This document shows, piece after piece, positions 1-7,678 of a stretch of 64,000 bases of DNA (within the stretch, counting starts at the first letter, position 1; each line of letters starts with the position of its first letter). The translations under genes and the position numbers were made by a program. This DNA is from Chlorobiota bacterium (GTDB lineage Bacteria > Bacteroidota > Ignavibacteria > OLB7). The stretch is taken from the NCBI GenBank assembly GCA_016700335.1, contig CP065014.1, forward strand, positions 2,145,001-2,209,000. Reading direction: 5' to 3'. The notes under the pieces were generated by a model, which worked only from the letters and a program-made list of their open reading frames with translations, ran no database searches and was not told where the DNA came from.

Positions 1-1418
1 GAATTCATAATAAAAGCTTCCTGAGGGACGTAACTGATTCTAGGTTTTTCATTTAATGGTAAATCTAAAAATGAAATTGTACCATCTGTAAAATCAGTTT
101 CTCCAAGTAAACTTAATAATAATGAACTTTTACCAGATCCAACTGAACCTATAATAGCAACCGATTCACCACTTAATATCTCAAAGGAAATATTTTTTAA
201 TGCAAAATTTTCTGTTCCTGGATATTGTAAATTTAAATCTTTGACTCTAACCCCAAATGACTTATTTACTGATGATTCAGGTAACTTATTTTCAACATTC
301 TCATTTAAATTAAAATAATTATGAAGTCTGATTGATGCAATTTTTGAATGAGAAACATTTTTTATAAAATGAGAAATATTTCCAAAAGGTTGTTCTAATA
401 ATCCAAACAACATAATGCAAGGAAATATTATTTCAGCAGTAAGATTTCCACCTAATAGAACAAAAGTACTGAAACCAAAAAAGCTAACTAAAGTTGAGCT
501 CATTACAAACAATAAAGTTGAAAGAGCATCAGTTTTTACTAAAGTGATAAATGCATTAATTTCTTTTTCTCTTATAGCACTTACTTCTTTTAATATACTT
601 TTTTCCCAAGCAAAATATTTTATGACTCTTATACCAGTTAAAATTTGTGCCATTAATGTAATTCTCTCATCCCTACTTTTCCACATTTGGTTATCTGTTT
701 TAGAAAAACGTTTTGCAGCAAGCTTTGCAAGAGGACTAAATATAACTAATACTAAAAGCGAAGCAAAAGCTGACATCCCTAAAATTGAAAAAAGAAGTAT
801 AACAACTCCAATTGTCAACATCAAAGAGTGCAATAATTCTGGTAAAAAAAATGCAACTTCTGCAACTCCATCACAATCACTTGCCATATGATTAACAATA
901 TCACCAGTCTGAGTTTTCATTTTAGCAGAATTCTTTAACTTCAAGGTATGTTTAAACAACCTCAAGCTCAATCCATTCGAAATTCTAGCATAAATTTTTA
1001 AGCTGAAAAAGTAAAAATGCTGAGTTATTATGCCTTCACTAGAACTCACTATTGCTAAAATAACAGCAGTACCTATAGCAGTATATAAAGTTGTAATATC
1101 ATTATTTAAATTCTTTAAATTAAGTATTAAACTTCTTAACAGAAGGCTTCCACTCAATGCTAGTACTAACCTTATAACTTCTATTAATAAAGTATATTTC
1201 GCTGATTTGCCTGAAGCAAAAAAACAAGCAATAATAAATTTATAAGGTTTTGATACATCCAATTTTGAGAATGATTTTTCAACATCAATTGGGTCAAGAT
1301 CAGGTTCTAATTCTGGAATATCATTCTCATTAACAGATCTTTTTTTCCCTATTTTCATAAGAGGATCTATTGATGAGAATAATATTTTATCTAATAAAAG
1401 TTTTATATATTTAATCAT
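1..1418 (-). CDS. ABCC/MRP-type ABC exporter, N-terminal part (runs off left edge)
   Basis: The minus strand is open from an ATG at 1418 to the window edge (472 codons, no stop), so the 3' part is missing. Near the N-terminus is SSIDPLMKIGKKR followed by an acidic ENDIPELEPD stretch. Membrane segments follow, then TGDIVNHMASD, then DERITLMAQILTGIRVIKYFAWE (residues about 235-260), which closely matches the intracellular loop of eukaryotic multidrug-resistance-associated proteins. A Walker A motif GSVGSGKSS lies at about residues 424-432 and a Q-loop SYVPQE close to the edge. The order of one transmembrane domain then the first nucleotide-binding domain, without a TMD0, fits a short MRP/CFTR-type ABCC protein. 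These export conjugated or amphipathic compounds across the inner membrane. Substrate is unknown. I am sure of the ABC family and fairly sure of the ABCC affinity. Confidence 0.88.
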   Translation of the reverse strand, partial: MIKYIKLLLDKILFSSIDPLMKIGKKRSVNENDIPELEPDLDPIDVEKSFSKLDVSKPYKFIIACFFASGKSAKYTLLIEVIRLVLALSGSLLLRSLILNLKNLNNDITTLYTAIGTAVILAIVSSSEGIITQHFYFFSLKIYARISNGLSLRLFKHTLKLKNSAKMKTQTGDIVNHMASDCDGVAEVAFFLPELLHSLMLTIGVVILLFSILGMSAFASLLVLVIFSPLAKLAAKRFSKTDNQMWKSRDERITLMAQILTGIRVIKYFAWEKSILKEVSAIREKEINAFITLVKTDALSTLLFVMSSTLVSFFGFSTFVLLGGNLTAEIIFPCIMLFGLLEQPFGNISHFIKNVSHSKIASIRLHNYFNLNENVENKLPESSVNKSFGVRVKDLNLQYPGTENFALKNISFEILSGESVAIIGSVGSGKSSLLLSLLGETDFTDGTISFLDLPLNEKPRISYVPQEAFIMN

Positions 1419-1457
1419 ATTGATAACTTATAATTTCATTGATTTATATTAATAAAA

Positions 1458-1483
1458 AAGCCTAAACAGATTTGTTTAGGCTT
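1458..1483 (-). terminator. Intrinsic terminator or attenuator just upstream of the ABC gene
   Basis: A perfect 11-bp stem (1458-1468 with 1473-1483) and a 4-base loop are followed on the minus strand by a run of six T. It ends about 40 bases before the ABC transporter start and lies downstream of the separate tsf terminator. It therefore ends a short transcript made between 1770 and 1484, or attenuates transcription into the ABC gene. Confidence 0.75.
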
Positions 1484-1512
1484 ATTATAATTTAGATTTA
1501 ATAATTAATATT

Positions 1513-1623
1513 TTAATCTACTTTAGTATGCCTAATCTTTTTAAACACTAAAACATAACAGCAAGAAGTTATGAAGTAAGCACAATTTGATATTGTTTGG
1601 TATGTTGATAAAGTTAAAACCAT
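1513..1623 (-). CDS. Possible 36-residue leader or small ORF
   Basis: ATG at 1623, stop at 1513; the product starts MVLTLSTYQTISNCAYF and has a hydrophobic, Cys-rich middle (ITSCCYVLV) with a basic end. It lies alone in the 412-base gap between tsf and the ABC transporter and is followed 30 bases later by a strong terminator. There is no clear ribosome binding site and no recognised homology. It could be a leader peptide controlling the exporter, part of a small RNA, or chance. The rest of the gap (1624-1777) is AT-rich with no other coding signal. Confidence 0.2.
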   Translation of the reverse strand: MVLTLSTYQTISNCAYFITSCCYVLVFKKIRHTKVD

Positions 1624-1777
1624 TTTTTATTAAAATCTTTTTTTAATAATATCTAAAATTTTGTTTAAATTACTTATACGTTTTAATCTCATATACGTTA
1701 CTATTTATAAATAAATTGAAACTTGTTATTAATTCAATTTTATTCTTTTAATTTTACTTAATGATACATAATAAAAA

Positions 1778-1810
1778 AACCTCGTTACTAATTTGAATAG
1801 AAACGAGGTT
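1778..1810 (-). terminator. Intrinsic terminator of rpsB-tsf
   Basis: A 9-bp stem (1778-1786 with 1802-1810, CCTCGTT core) is followed on the minus strand by seven T. It lies 20 bases after the tsf stop codon. Confidence 0.85.
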
Positions 1811-1830
1811 GAAAATTTATAATAACTTAA

Positions 1831-2703
1831 TTAGTTGTTAGCTATTGTGTCGCTTAAGTTAAATCGTATAAATGAATTTACAGTAACTTCAACGCCAGCA
1901 TTTGCACTAAATTCTTTTAATACAGTTGTTACAGTTTTTGTGGAATCTTTTACATAAGATTGTTCAATTAAACAATTCTCAGCATAAAATTTTTCTAATC
2001 TTCCGTTAGCAACTCTAGCTGCAATCTCTTCTGGTTTACCTTCCATTCTAGCTTGATCTGAATAAATTTCCTTTTCTTTAGAAATTACTTCTTCAGTTAC
2101 ATCTTCACGTCTTGTATATGAAGGATTCATAGCTGCAACTTGCATTGCTAAATCACGTCCTAAAGCATTTGTTGCATCAATATCACCTTTTTCTGATAGC
2201 ATTAAAAGTACGCCAAGTTTATCACCACTATGAATATAACTTGTTATAAAACCAGAATCTGAAGTAACAACTGCAGTTCTTCGGATACTTATATTCTCAC
2301 TAAACTTGCCTAATAATTCATCTAAATAATTCTTAATAGTTTTGTTATCACTTAATATTCCATTCATCATTTCATCATTACTTTGATTTGGATTTTTAAG
2401 TAAATATTCAGAAAGATTTTTAACGAAACTACTAAATTCTTGATTTCTAGCTACAAAATCTGTCTCACAACAAACCTCAACAATTGCAGCAGATTTATGA
2501 TCTTCAGAAATAGCAGTTGATACAACACCTTCTTTTGCTTCTTTATCAGCACGTTTGGCTGCGGTTGCTGCTCCTCTCTTTCTTAGTATTTCAATTGCTC
2601 CTTCAAAATCACCATTTGTTTCGTCTAGAGCCTTTTTACAGTCTGCCATTCCAGCACCTGTCATGTCTCGCAATTTTTTTACTTCTAATGGAGAAATTGC
2701 CAT
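1831..2703 (-). CDS. tsf: Translation elongation factor Ts
   Basis: EF-Ts is the guanine nucleotide exchange factor that recycles EF-Tu in the cytoplasm. The 290-residue product is of normal length. It begins with the UBA-like N-terminal domain (LRDMTGAGMADCKKAL, residues about 12-27), then the basic RKRGAATAAKRADKEAKEG linker. The family signature ETDFVARN follows at about residue 80, then the core and dimerisation region ending near residue 290. It lies 92 bases downstream of rpsB on the same strand, the usual rpsB-tsf pair, and is followed by a terminator. No Shine-Dalgarno sequence is visible at the ATG. Confidence 0.98.
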   Translation of the reverse strand: MAISPLEVKKLRDMTGAGMADCKKALDETNGDFEGAIEILRKRGAATAAKRADKEAKEGVVSTAISEDHKSAAIVEVCCETDFVARNQEFSSFVKNLSEYLLKNPNQSNDEMMNGILSDNKTIKNYLDELLGKFSENISIRRTAVVTSDSGFITSYIHSGDKLGVLLMLSEKGDIDATNALGRDLAMQVAAMNPSYTRREDVTEEVISKEKEIYSDQARMEGKPEEIAARVANGRLEKFYAENCLIEQSYVKDSTKTVTTVLKEFSANAGVEVTVNSFIRFNLSDTIANN

Positions 2704-2795
2704 AAATTTATAATATAAAAATTAATTTGTTAAATTGATTTGAAGTATAATATTAATTGGGATTATACCCAAACATTAATTAAATGAAATAAAAT

Positions 2796-3638
2796 CTATC
2801 CTTGTGGAGTAGATGTTTCTGGATTAGTACCTCCTGGTCCTCTGTTCTTACGTGGACGTTTACGAGTTTGGGACTTCGCATCGTCAATGTTCTCTTTTTC
2901 ACCTTCTTTCATCTCTTTATCATCACTAGAATTCATTTCAGCCTGCCTTGCTTTGCTTACTGTATAACCATTTAAAACACCTTCAGCAATAACGCCTGTA
3001 ATTAAATCAATAGTTTTTTGAGAATCATCATTTGCAGGAATAGGGTAATCAACAATAGTTGGGTCAGTGTTAGTATCTGTGATTGCAATTACAGGAATAC
3101 CTAAAGTTTTAGCTTCTTTAATTGCAAGATGTTCTTTCTTTATATCAACAATAAACAAACAACCTGGTAATCTATTCATTTCAGAAATACCACCTAAAAC
3201 TCTGATAAGTTTTTCTCTCTCACGCCCAACCATCAATCTTTCTTTTTTTCTTAATTTATCTATAGTTCCATCTAATTCCATTTTATCAATTATATTTAAT
3301 CTTTTAATTGATTTACGAATAGTAGAGAAATTTGTAAGCATACCTCCTAACCATCTTTCTATAACATAGTTTGCACCTACTCTTTCAGCATGAGTTTTAA
3401 TTATTTCACGTGCTTGTTTTTTAGTTCCAATAAACAAAATTTTACGCCCTTCGCTTGCAAATCTTTCTATTGCATTTCTAGCATCAGTAAGTAAATGTTG
3501 TGTTTTTTTTAGATCAATAATGTGAATTCCATTGCGTTCCATAAATATATATTCACGCATTTTTGGATTCCAACGGCGGGTTAAGTGCCCGAAGTGTGCA
3601 CCTGCATTAAGCAGATCCATGATTTCTACAATAGCCAT
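2796..3638 (-). CDS. rpsB: 30S ribosomal protein S2
   Basis: S2 binds the 30S subunit late in assembly and is needed to recruit S1. The start MAIVEIMDLLNAGAHFGH and the motifs RRWNPKM, FIGTKKQA and ITDTNTDP are typical. The globular S2 fold ends near residue 228. After it comes a charged, probably disordered tail of about 50 residues (KEMKEGEKEN, RKRPRKNRGPGG), so the protein (280 aa) is longer than the 240-residue E. coli form. Such tails are common in this part of the tree. It is cotranscribed with tsf. A terminator separates it from rpsI upstream, so a promoter probably lies in 3639-3836. Confidence 0.98.
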   Translation of the reverse strand: MAIVEIMDLLNAGAHFGHLTRRWNPKMREYIFMERNGIHIIDLKKTQHLLTDARNAIERFASEGRKILFIGTKKQAREIIKTHAERVGANYVIERWLGGMLTNFSTIRKSIKRLNIIDKMELDGTIDKLRKKERLMVGREREKLIRVLGGISEMNRLPGCLFIVDIKKEHLAIKEAKTLGIPVIAITDTNTDPTIVDYPIPANDDSQKTIDLITGVIAEGVLNGYTVSKARQAEMNSSDDKEMKEGEKENIDDAKSQTRKRPRKNRGPGGTNPETSTPQG

Positions 3639-3836
3639 TTTAATAAAGTTGATTTGTGTTTTTAATTGCTTCTGCCTCTTTATTTTAATCTGCTCATTCT
3701 AGAATTATTAGAACACACACAGATGAACAAAAGACATGTTTGATTTATAAAAATTTCAATTAATTATAAATTGAAAAATAATTAATTGATAATATTTCAC
3801 TAAAAAGCGAATTTAATCTTTAGATAAAAAACCAAA

Positions 3837-3869
3837 AGTTGCGAATTGTAATTCAAACAATTCGCAACT
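3837..3869 (-). terminator. Intrinsic terminator between rpsI and rpsB
   Basis: A perfect 13-bp stem (3837-3849 with 3857-3869, 7-base loop) is followed on the minus strand by TTTTGGTTTTTT. It lies 25 bases after the rpsI stop and ends the rplM-rpsI unit, or attenuates transcription into rpsB-tsf. Confidence 0.85.
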
Positions 3870-3893
3870 CTATAACCTGTAAAATTAAGTAGA

Positions 3894-4280
3894 TTAACGT
3901 TTGCTGAATTGAAAACGGCGACGAGCCTTTTTCAAACCATATTTTTTACGTTCAACCATTCTTGGGTCACGAGTCATATGACCTTCTTTACGAAGAGAAG
4001 GACGATTTGCTTCATCAAGTTCTACAAGTGCACGAGCTATAGCATGACGAATAGCTCCAGCTTGACCTGTTGTTCCCCCACCATTAACATTGCAATGTAT
4101 ATCAAAACTAGCTGCCAAACTTAATGTCTCAAGTGGTGAAAGAACTACTTGTCTATCAAATATATTTGGGAAGAAATTAGTGAATTCCCTTTTATTTATC
4201 GTAATTGTTCCAGTACCAGGAGTTAGATAAACTCTAGCTACTGCGTCTTTCCTACGACCAATATTTATCGAATTTGCCAT
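3894..4280 (-). CDS. rpsI: 30S ribosomal protein S9
   Basis: S9 is a 30S head protein whose C-terminal tail reaches the P-site tRNA. The 128-residue product shows GRRKDAVARVYLTPGTG at the start, GGGTTGQAGAIRHAIARAL in the middle and the terminal basic tail KKARRRFQFSKR. The universal ending is SKR, as here. It follows rplM by 21 bases, the nearly universal rplM-rpsI pair. Confidence 0.98.
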   Translation of the reverse strand: MANSINIGRRKDAVARVYLTPGTGTITINKREFTNFFPNIFDRQVVLSPLETLSLAASFDIHCNVNGGGTTGQAGAIRHAIARALVELDEANRPSLRKEGHMTRDPRMVERKKYGLKKARRRFQFSKR

Positions 4281-4301
4281 TTATTACTTATATTGAAAAT
4301 T

Positions 4302-4754
4302 TTAACTATACTTTAATGTTAATGCTTCTGGCTTTTGAGCTGTATGTGGATGTTTTGTACCAGCATACACTTTTAATTTTTTTACGATTTCATTACCAAG
4401 TCTATTTTTTGGAAGCATTTTTCGAACTGCTTTTTCGATAATACGCTCTGGAAATTTCTCAAGCATTGTATTATACTTTACAATTCTTTGACCACCTGGA
4501 TAACCTGTGTGCCTTACATATTCTTTTTGTTCAGCTCTTGTTGAAGCTATTTGTATCTTTTCAGCATTAATCACAATCACATGATCTCCTGTGTCAACAT
4601 GAAGTGTGAAAGTAGGCTTATGCTTACCACGCAATATAGAAGCTACTTGAGAAGCTAGACGACCAAGAGTTTGACCATCTGCATCTACAATAAACCAATT
4701 ACGATTAACTTCTGTGGCTTTCGCCGATTTTGTTATTTTTTCCGGTGACATCAC
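4302..4754 (-). CDS. rplM: 50S ribosomal protein L13
   Basis: L13 is an early-assembly protein of the 50S subunit. The 150-residue product contains WFIVDADGQTLGRLAS, ILRGKHKPTFTLHVDTGD, YVRHTGYPGG and AVRKMLPKNRLG, all L13 signatures. Two ATGs are adjacent (MMSPEK); I kept the first but the second is equally possible. It opens the rplM-rpsI unit. A promoter-like pair of boxes and a 10-bp hairpin sit in the leader, suggesting control at the start of the transcript. Confidence 0.98.
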   Translation of the reverse strand: MMSPEKITKSAKATEVNRNWFIVDADGQTLGRLASQVASILRGKHKPTFTLHVDTGDHVIVINAEKIQIASTRAEQKEYVRHTGYPGGQRIVKYNTMLEKFPERIIEKAVRKMLPKNRLGNEIVKKLKVYAGTKHPHTAQKPEALTLKYS

Positions 4755-4775
4755 TATTATATATTTATTAAATTA

Positions 4776-4802
4776 TTTATACCAAAATTATATTGGTATA
4801 AA
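4776..4802 (-). promoter_or_regulatory. Hairpin in the rplM 5' leader
   Basis: A perfect 10-bp inverted repeat (4776-4785 with 4793-4802, loop 7) starts a few bases after the predicted transcription start and ends about 22 bases before the rplM start codon. It has no U-tract after it, so it is not a terminator. It may be an L13 autoregulatory site or a 5'-stabilising hairpin; this is inference. Confidence 0.45.
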
Positions 4803-4811
4803 AATTGTTTG

Positions 4812-4843
4812 CGAAAATAACACAACAGAACATTCTACGCAAA
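4812..4843 (-). promoter_or_regulatory. Bacteroidota-type promoter of rplM-rpsI
   Basis: On the minus strand TTTG (4843-4840) is followed after 20 bases by TATTTTCG (4819-4812). This is one mismatch from the Bacteroidota TTTG / TAnnTTTG consensus, and the spacing is right. Confidence 0.55.
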
Positions 4844-4948
4844 GATATTTTTTTAATTAAATAATATTTACTACAATTTCTTATTAAATTTTAAGTAAAA
4901 TTTTAACTTTAATATTAATATAATTAGGTTAAATATTGCAATTTTTGA

Positions 4949-5656
4949 TTACCAAGCATATCCAATTGTTAATCTAAATACTGGTTTCATTCCATTAACT
5001 CCACCACTCCAACCTTTATAAGGATATTCTCCAGTAGTATATTCATAGCCTCCATTATCAACAATTGGATTAAGATTAGTATAATAGACTCCTCCAAGAG
5101 CAGGGCTAATTGCAAAATCACCCCAAAACCATTGCCATCCAGTATATACTCCAATAGCAATAGGATTCATCTTTTCGGTTCTTTCAATTGCTATACTTTG
5201 ATTTGAAGATGAGCTATAATCATAATATTTATAAACTCTTTTAAAACTATTTACAGTAATATTTGGCTCAAAATAAAATCCATTGAAATTATTAGTTTTA
5301 GGATAAATTCTTGAAAATAATTGGAATCCTATGCCAGAATATTCACTTTCAGTTGGTAATTGCAATCCTAAACCAACACTTGTATTCCCACTAATAGAGT
5401 ATAACCCTGTAACATTATACATTCTAATAAATGCTGGTACATCTATTGAAAAAAGGAATTTTCTAGGTGTAACATCTTCAACAACTGTTGATGACTTTGT
5501 AATAATTGTTTTAGTAGTTTTCCCAGTTGTTGAATCATATTTTACGATCTCTTCAGTTGTTTTTTTCTCATTTGTTTCAACTTCATTTTGAGCTAAAATT
5601 TTATTACATAAAAACAATAAAACTAAAATTGCAATTAAAATTAATTTGTTTCTCAT
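4949..5656 (-). CDS. Predicted small outer-membrane beta-barrel protein
   Basis: The 235-residue product starts with a clear signal peptide (MRNKLILIAILVLLFLCNKILAQ, cleavage after LAQ). A Thr/Lys-rich linker (residues 24-62) follows. The rest alternates short hydrophobic strands with turns (GNTSVGLGLQLP, GFYFEPNITV, NPIAIGVYTGWQWFWGDFAISPALGG) and ends FRLTIGYAW with a terminal aromatic residue, as expected for a barrel inserted by the Bam machinery. I do not recognise a specific family. It stands alone between rplM and rpoN and has no visible terminator. The function is unknown. Confidence 0.75.
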   Translation of the reverse strand: MRNKLILIAILVLLFLCNKILAQNEVETNEKKTTEEIVKYDSTTGKTTKTIITKSSTVVEDVTPRKFLFSIDVPAFIRMYNVTGLYSISGNTSVGLGLQLPTESEYSGIGFQLFSRIYPKTNNFNGFYFEPNITVNSFKRVYKYYDYSSSSNQSIAIERTEKMNPIAIGVYTGWQWFWGDFAISPALGGVYYTNLNPIVDNGGYEYTTGEYPYKGWSGGVNGMKPVFRLTIGYAW

Positions 5657-5852
5657 TTTAAATTTTTGATAATTTTTTAAATTTTAAATATAATTAAAAC
5701 CATTACAATGTAACCTTTAAACTTATTTTTGGTAAATAATTTGAAATAGTAATAAAAATAACTTAAAAGTTTAATATTTATTCTTAATAGTTATAATTAT
5801 TTCTAAGAGATTTATTCAAATTTAATCAAAAATTTTAATCGATTTTTATTCT

Positions 5853-5860
5853 TAATTTTG
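5853..5860 (+). promoter_or_regulatory. Candidate -7 box of rpoN
   Basis: TAATTTTG matches TAnnTTTG exactly, 60 bases before the rpoN start. No good TTTG lies 19-21 bases upstream; that region is only T-rich. Confidence 0.35.
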
Positions 5861-5920
5861 TTTTAATATAATTTCAATAATATTATTAATTGTAAAATTG
5901 AATTAGATTATTAAATTTAT

Positions 5921-7555
5921 ATGATTTCATTATACCAAAAGCAACAACAACAACAAAGGCTAACACCCCAACAAGTACTTCAACAAAAACTTTTGCAGTT
6001 AAACGTTGCTGCTCTTGAACAAAGAATTAAAGAAGAAATTGAAATTAATCCTCTTTTAGAAGAATCACCATTAGAAGAAGTTGAATTTAATGAAACTGAT
6101 AATGATGTAATAATAATTGAACAAGAAAACCCAGAAAATGATTATTTGAATTTAGATAAGCAAACTGACTCAAATATAGTTAGTCAAGATGAAAAACTTG
6201 AAGAGTACTGGGAAAATTATGTAAAACCTTCTGATGATTATGAGGGGTTTAAAGCAGATACTTTCTCAATTGATAATGATGGAAATGAATTTATACAGCC
6301 AAATGAACAAACTTTACTTGAACTACTTTATAATCAACTTTCATCTTATAATTTATCTGAACCTGAAACTGCAATTGCAGAAGAAATATTAGGAAATATT
6401 GATTCAGATGGATATTTAAGACGCGATCTTTTAGAAATTGTTGATGATACTAATGCTTACGTCACTCAAATTAGGAATGGGTGGCTTATTGAAGAAGAAG
6501 ATTATCATACTGAAATAAATGACAACTTGTTTGAAAGTTACAAAGCCAGAAGTACTCAAGAACCTTTTGGTAGAGAAAGGCTTGTTAAATCAAATGAAGA
6601 TTTTGGTATAATATCTTTGGTTACTGCAAATAAACTCTTACATATAATTCAAAGACTAGACCCACCTGCAATTGGTTCAAGAAATTTAAAAGAATGTTTA
6701 CTAATTCAACTTGAATTAAATACAACAAAATATTTTGTTAATTTAATTGCAGAAAAAATAATTAAAGATTTTTATGAAGAATTTTCATTAAAACATTTTG
6801 ATCAACTCAAATCAAAACTTCATTGTTCTCAAGATGAATTGAAAGATGCAATAGAATTAATTAAAAAGTTAAATCCTAAACCTGGCATTGGATCTCAATC
6901 AATGGATAGTAATAATATTATTATGCCTGACTTTTTTGTTGAAAGTGAAGCAAATAAATTGATTATAACTACTAACGATAAACAAGTTCCTCAGTTAAGA
7001 ATTTCTAAAGATTACAAAGATTTAGTTGGGAGAAAAGGAGCAAAAGAAAACTCATTAGATAAAAAAGCCCAAACTTTTATTAGGGAAAACTATGACTCTG
7101 CAAATATTTTTATACAATTATTAAGAGAAAGAAAGAAATCTTTAATTGCTGTTATGCAAACTATTGCAGATTATCAGTTTGATTTTTTCTCTAAAGGTCC
7201 AGAGTTTCTTATTCCAATGGTTTACCGTCACATTGTTGAAAAAACTGGTGCTGATAAATCAACTATTAGTAGAGTTGTAAATGGTAAGTATGTTCAAACA
7301 AGTCATGGCATATATGAACTTAGAAGTTTGTTTACCGAAGGGAGTGAAACTGATTCAGGTGAAGAAGTCTCTACAAATGTTATAAGGAATGAAATAACAA
7401 AAATGATTGAAAAAGAGGATAAGAAAAAGCCATTAAGTGATGATGATATAAGTACTAAACTTAAAGAAATTGGCTTTAACTCTGCTAGGAGAACAGTTTC
7501 AAAATATCGTGAACAATTGAAAATTCCAGTTGCAAGGCTTAGAAAAGAAATGTGA
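5921..7555 (+). CDS. rpoN: RNA polymerase sigma-54 factor
   Basis: RpoN directs RNA polymerase to -24/-12 promoters and needs an AAA+ activator. The 544-residue product has the Gln/Leu-rich region I (YQKQQQQQRLTPQQVLQQKL, then EEIEINPLLEES, residues 1-50). An acidic region II spans about 50-115. The core-binding domain spans about 115-350 (PPAIGSRNLKECL, LNPKPG). A helix-turn-helix follows (TGADKSTISRVVNGKYVQTSHGIYELRSLF), and the RpoN box ARRTVSKYRE lies at residues 522-531. The run of five Gln codons near the start is a CAA repeat. The matching activator in this window is at 28606-29796. It is a single gene, followed by a 123-base AT-rich gap. Confidence 0.97.
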   Translation: MISLYQKQQQQQRLTPQQVLQQKLLQLNVAALEQRIKEEIEINPLLEESPLEEVEFNETDNDVIIIEQENPENDYLNLDKQTDSNIVSQDEKLEEYWENYVKPSDDYEGFKADTFSIDNDGNEFIQPNEQTLLELLYNQLSSYNLSEPETAIAEEILGNIDSDGYLRRDLLEIVDDTNAYVTQIRNGWLIEEEDYHTEINDNLFESYKARSTQEPFGRERLVKSNEDFGIISLVTANKLLHIIQRLDPPAIGSRNLKECLLIQLELNTTKYFVNLIAEKIIKDFYEEFSLKHFDQLKSKLHCSQDELKDAIELIKKLNPKPGIGSQSMDSNNIIMPDFFVESEANKLIITTNDKQVPQLRISKDYKDLVGRKGAKENSLDKKAQTFIRENYDSANIFIQLLRERKKSLIAVMQTIADYQFDFFSKGPEFLIPMVYRHIVEKTGADKSTISRVVNGKYVQTSHGIYELRSLFTEGSETDSGEEVSTNVIRNEITKMIEKEDKKKPLSDDDISTKLKEIGFNSARRTVSKYREQLKIPVARLRKEM

Positions 7556-7678
7556 AATTTTAAATTAGAATTTATTTTAAAAAATTCAATTTATGCTTTA
7601 TTCAATTTTGAAACTTATTTTTTAAATGTTTCTTTTCAAATTTTTATATAACCTGAACATACAATATTCCTATTATTC

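Noticed and set aside
415..1245. Two plus-strand open frames (415-891 and 1030-1245)
   Set aside because: They lie opposite the ABC transporter, whose minus-strand frame is continuous and has clear family motifs.
5940..5957. CAA repeat at the start of rpoN as a phase-variation tract
   Set aside because: It encodes the Gln-rich region I usual in this phylum, and a change in triplet number would not shift the frame.
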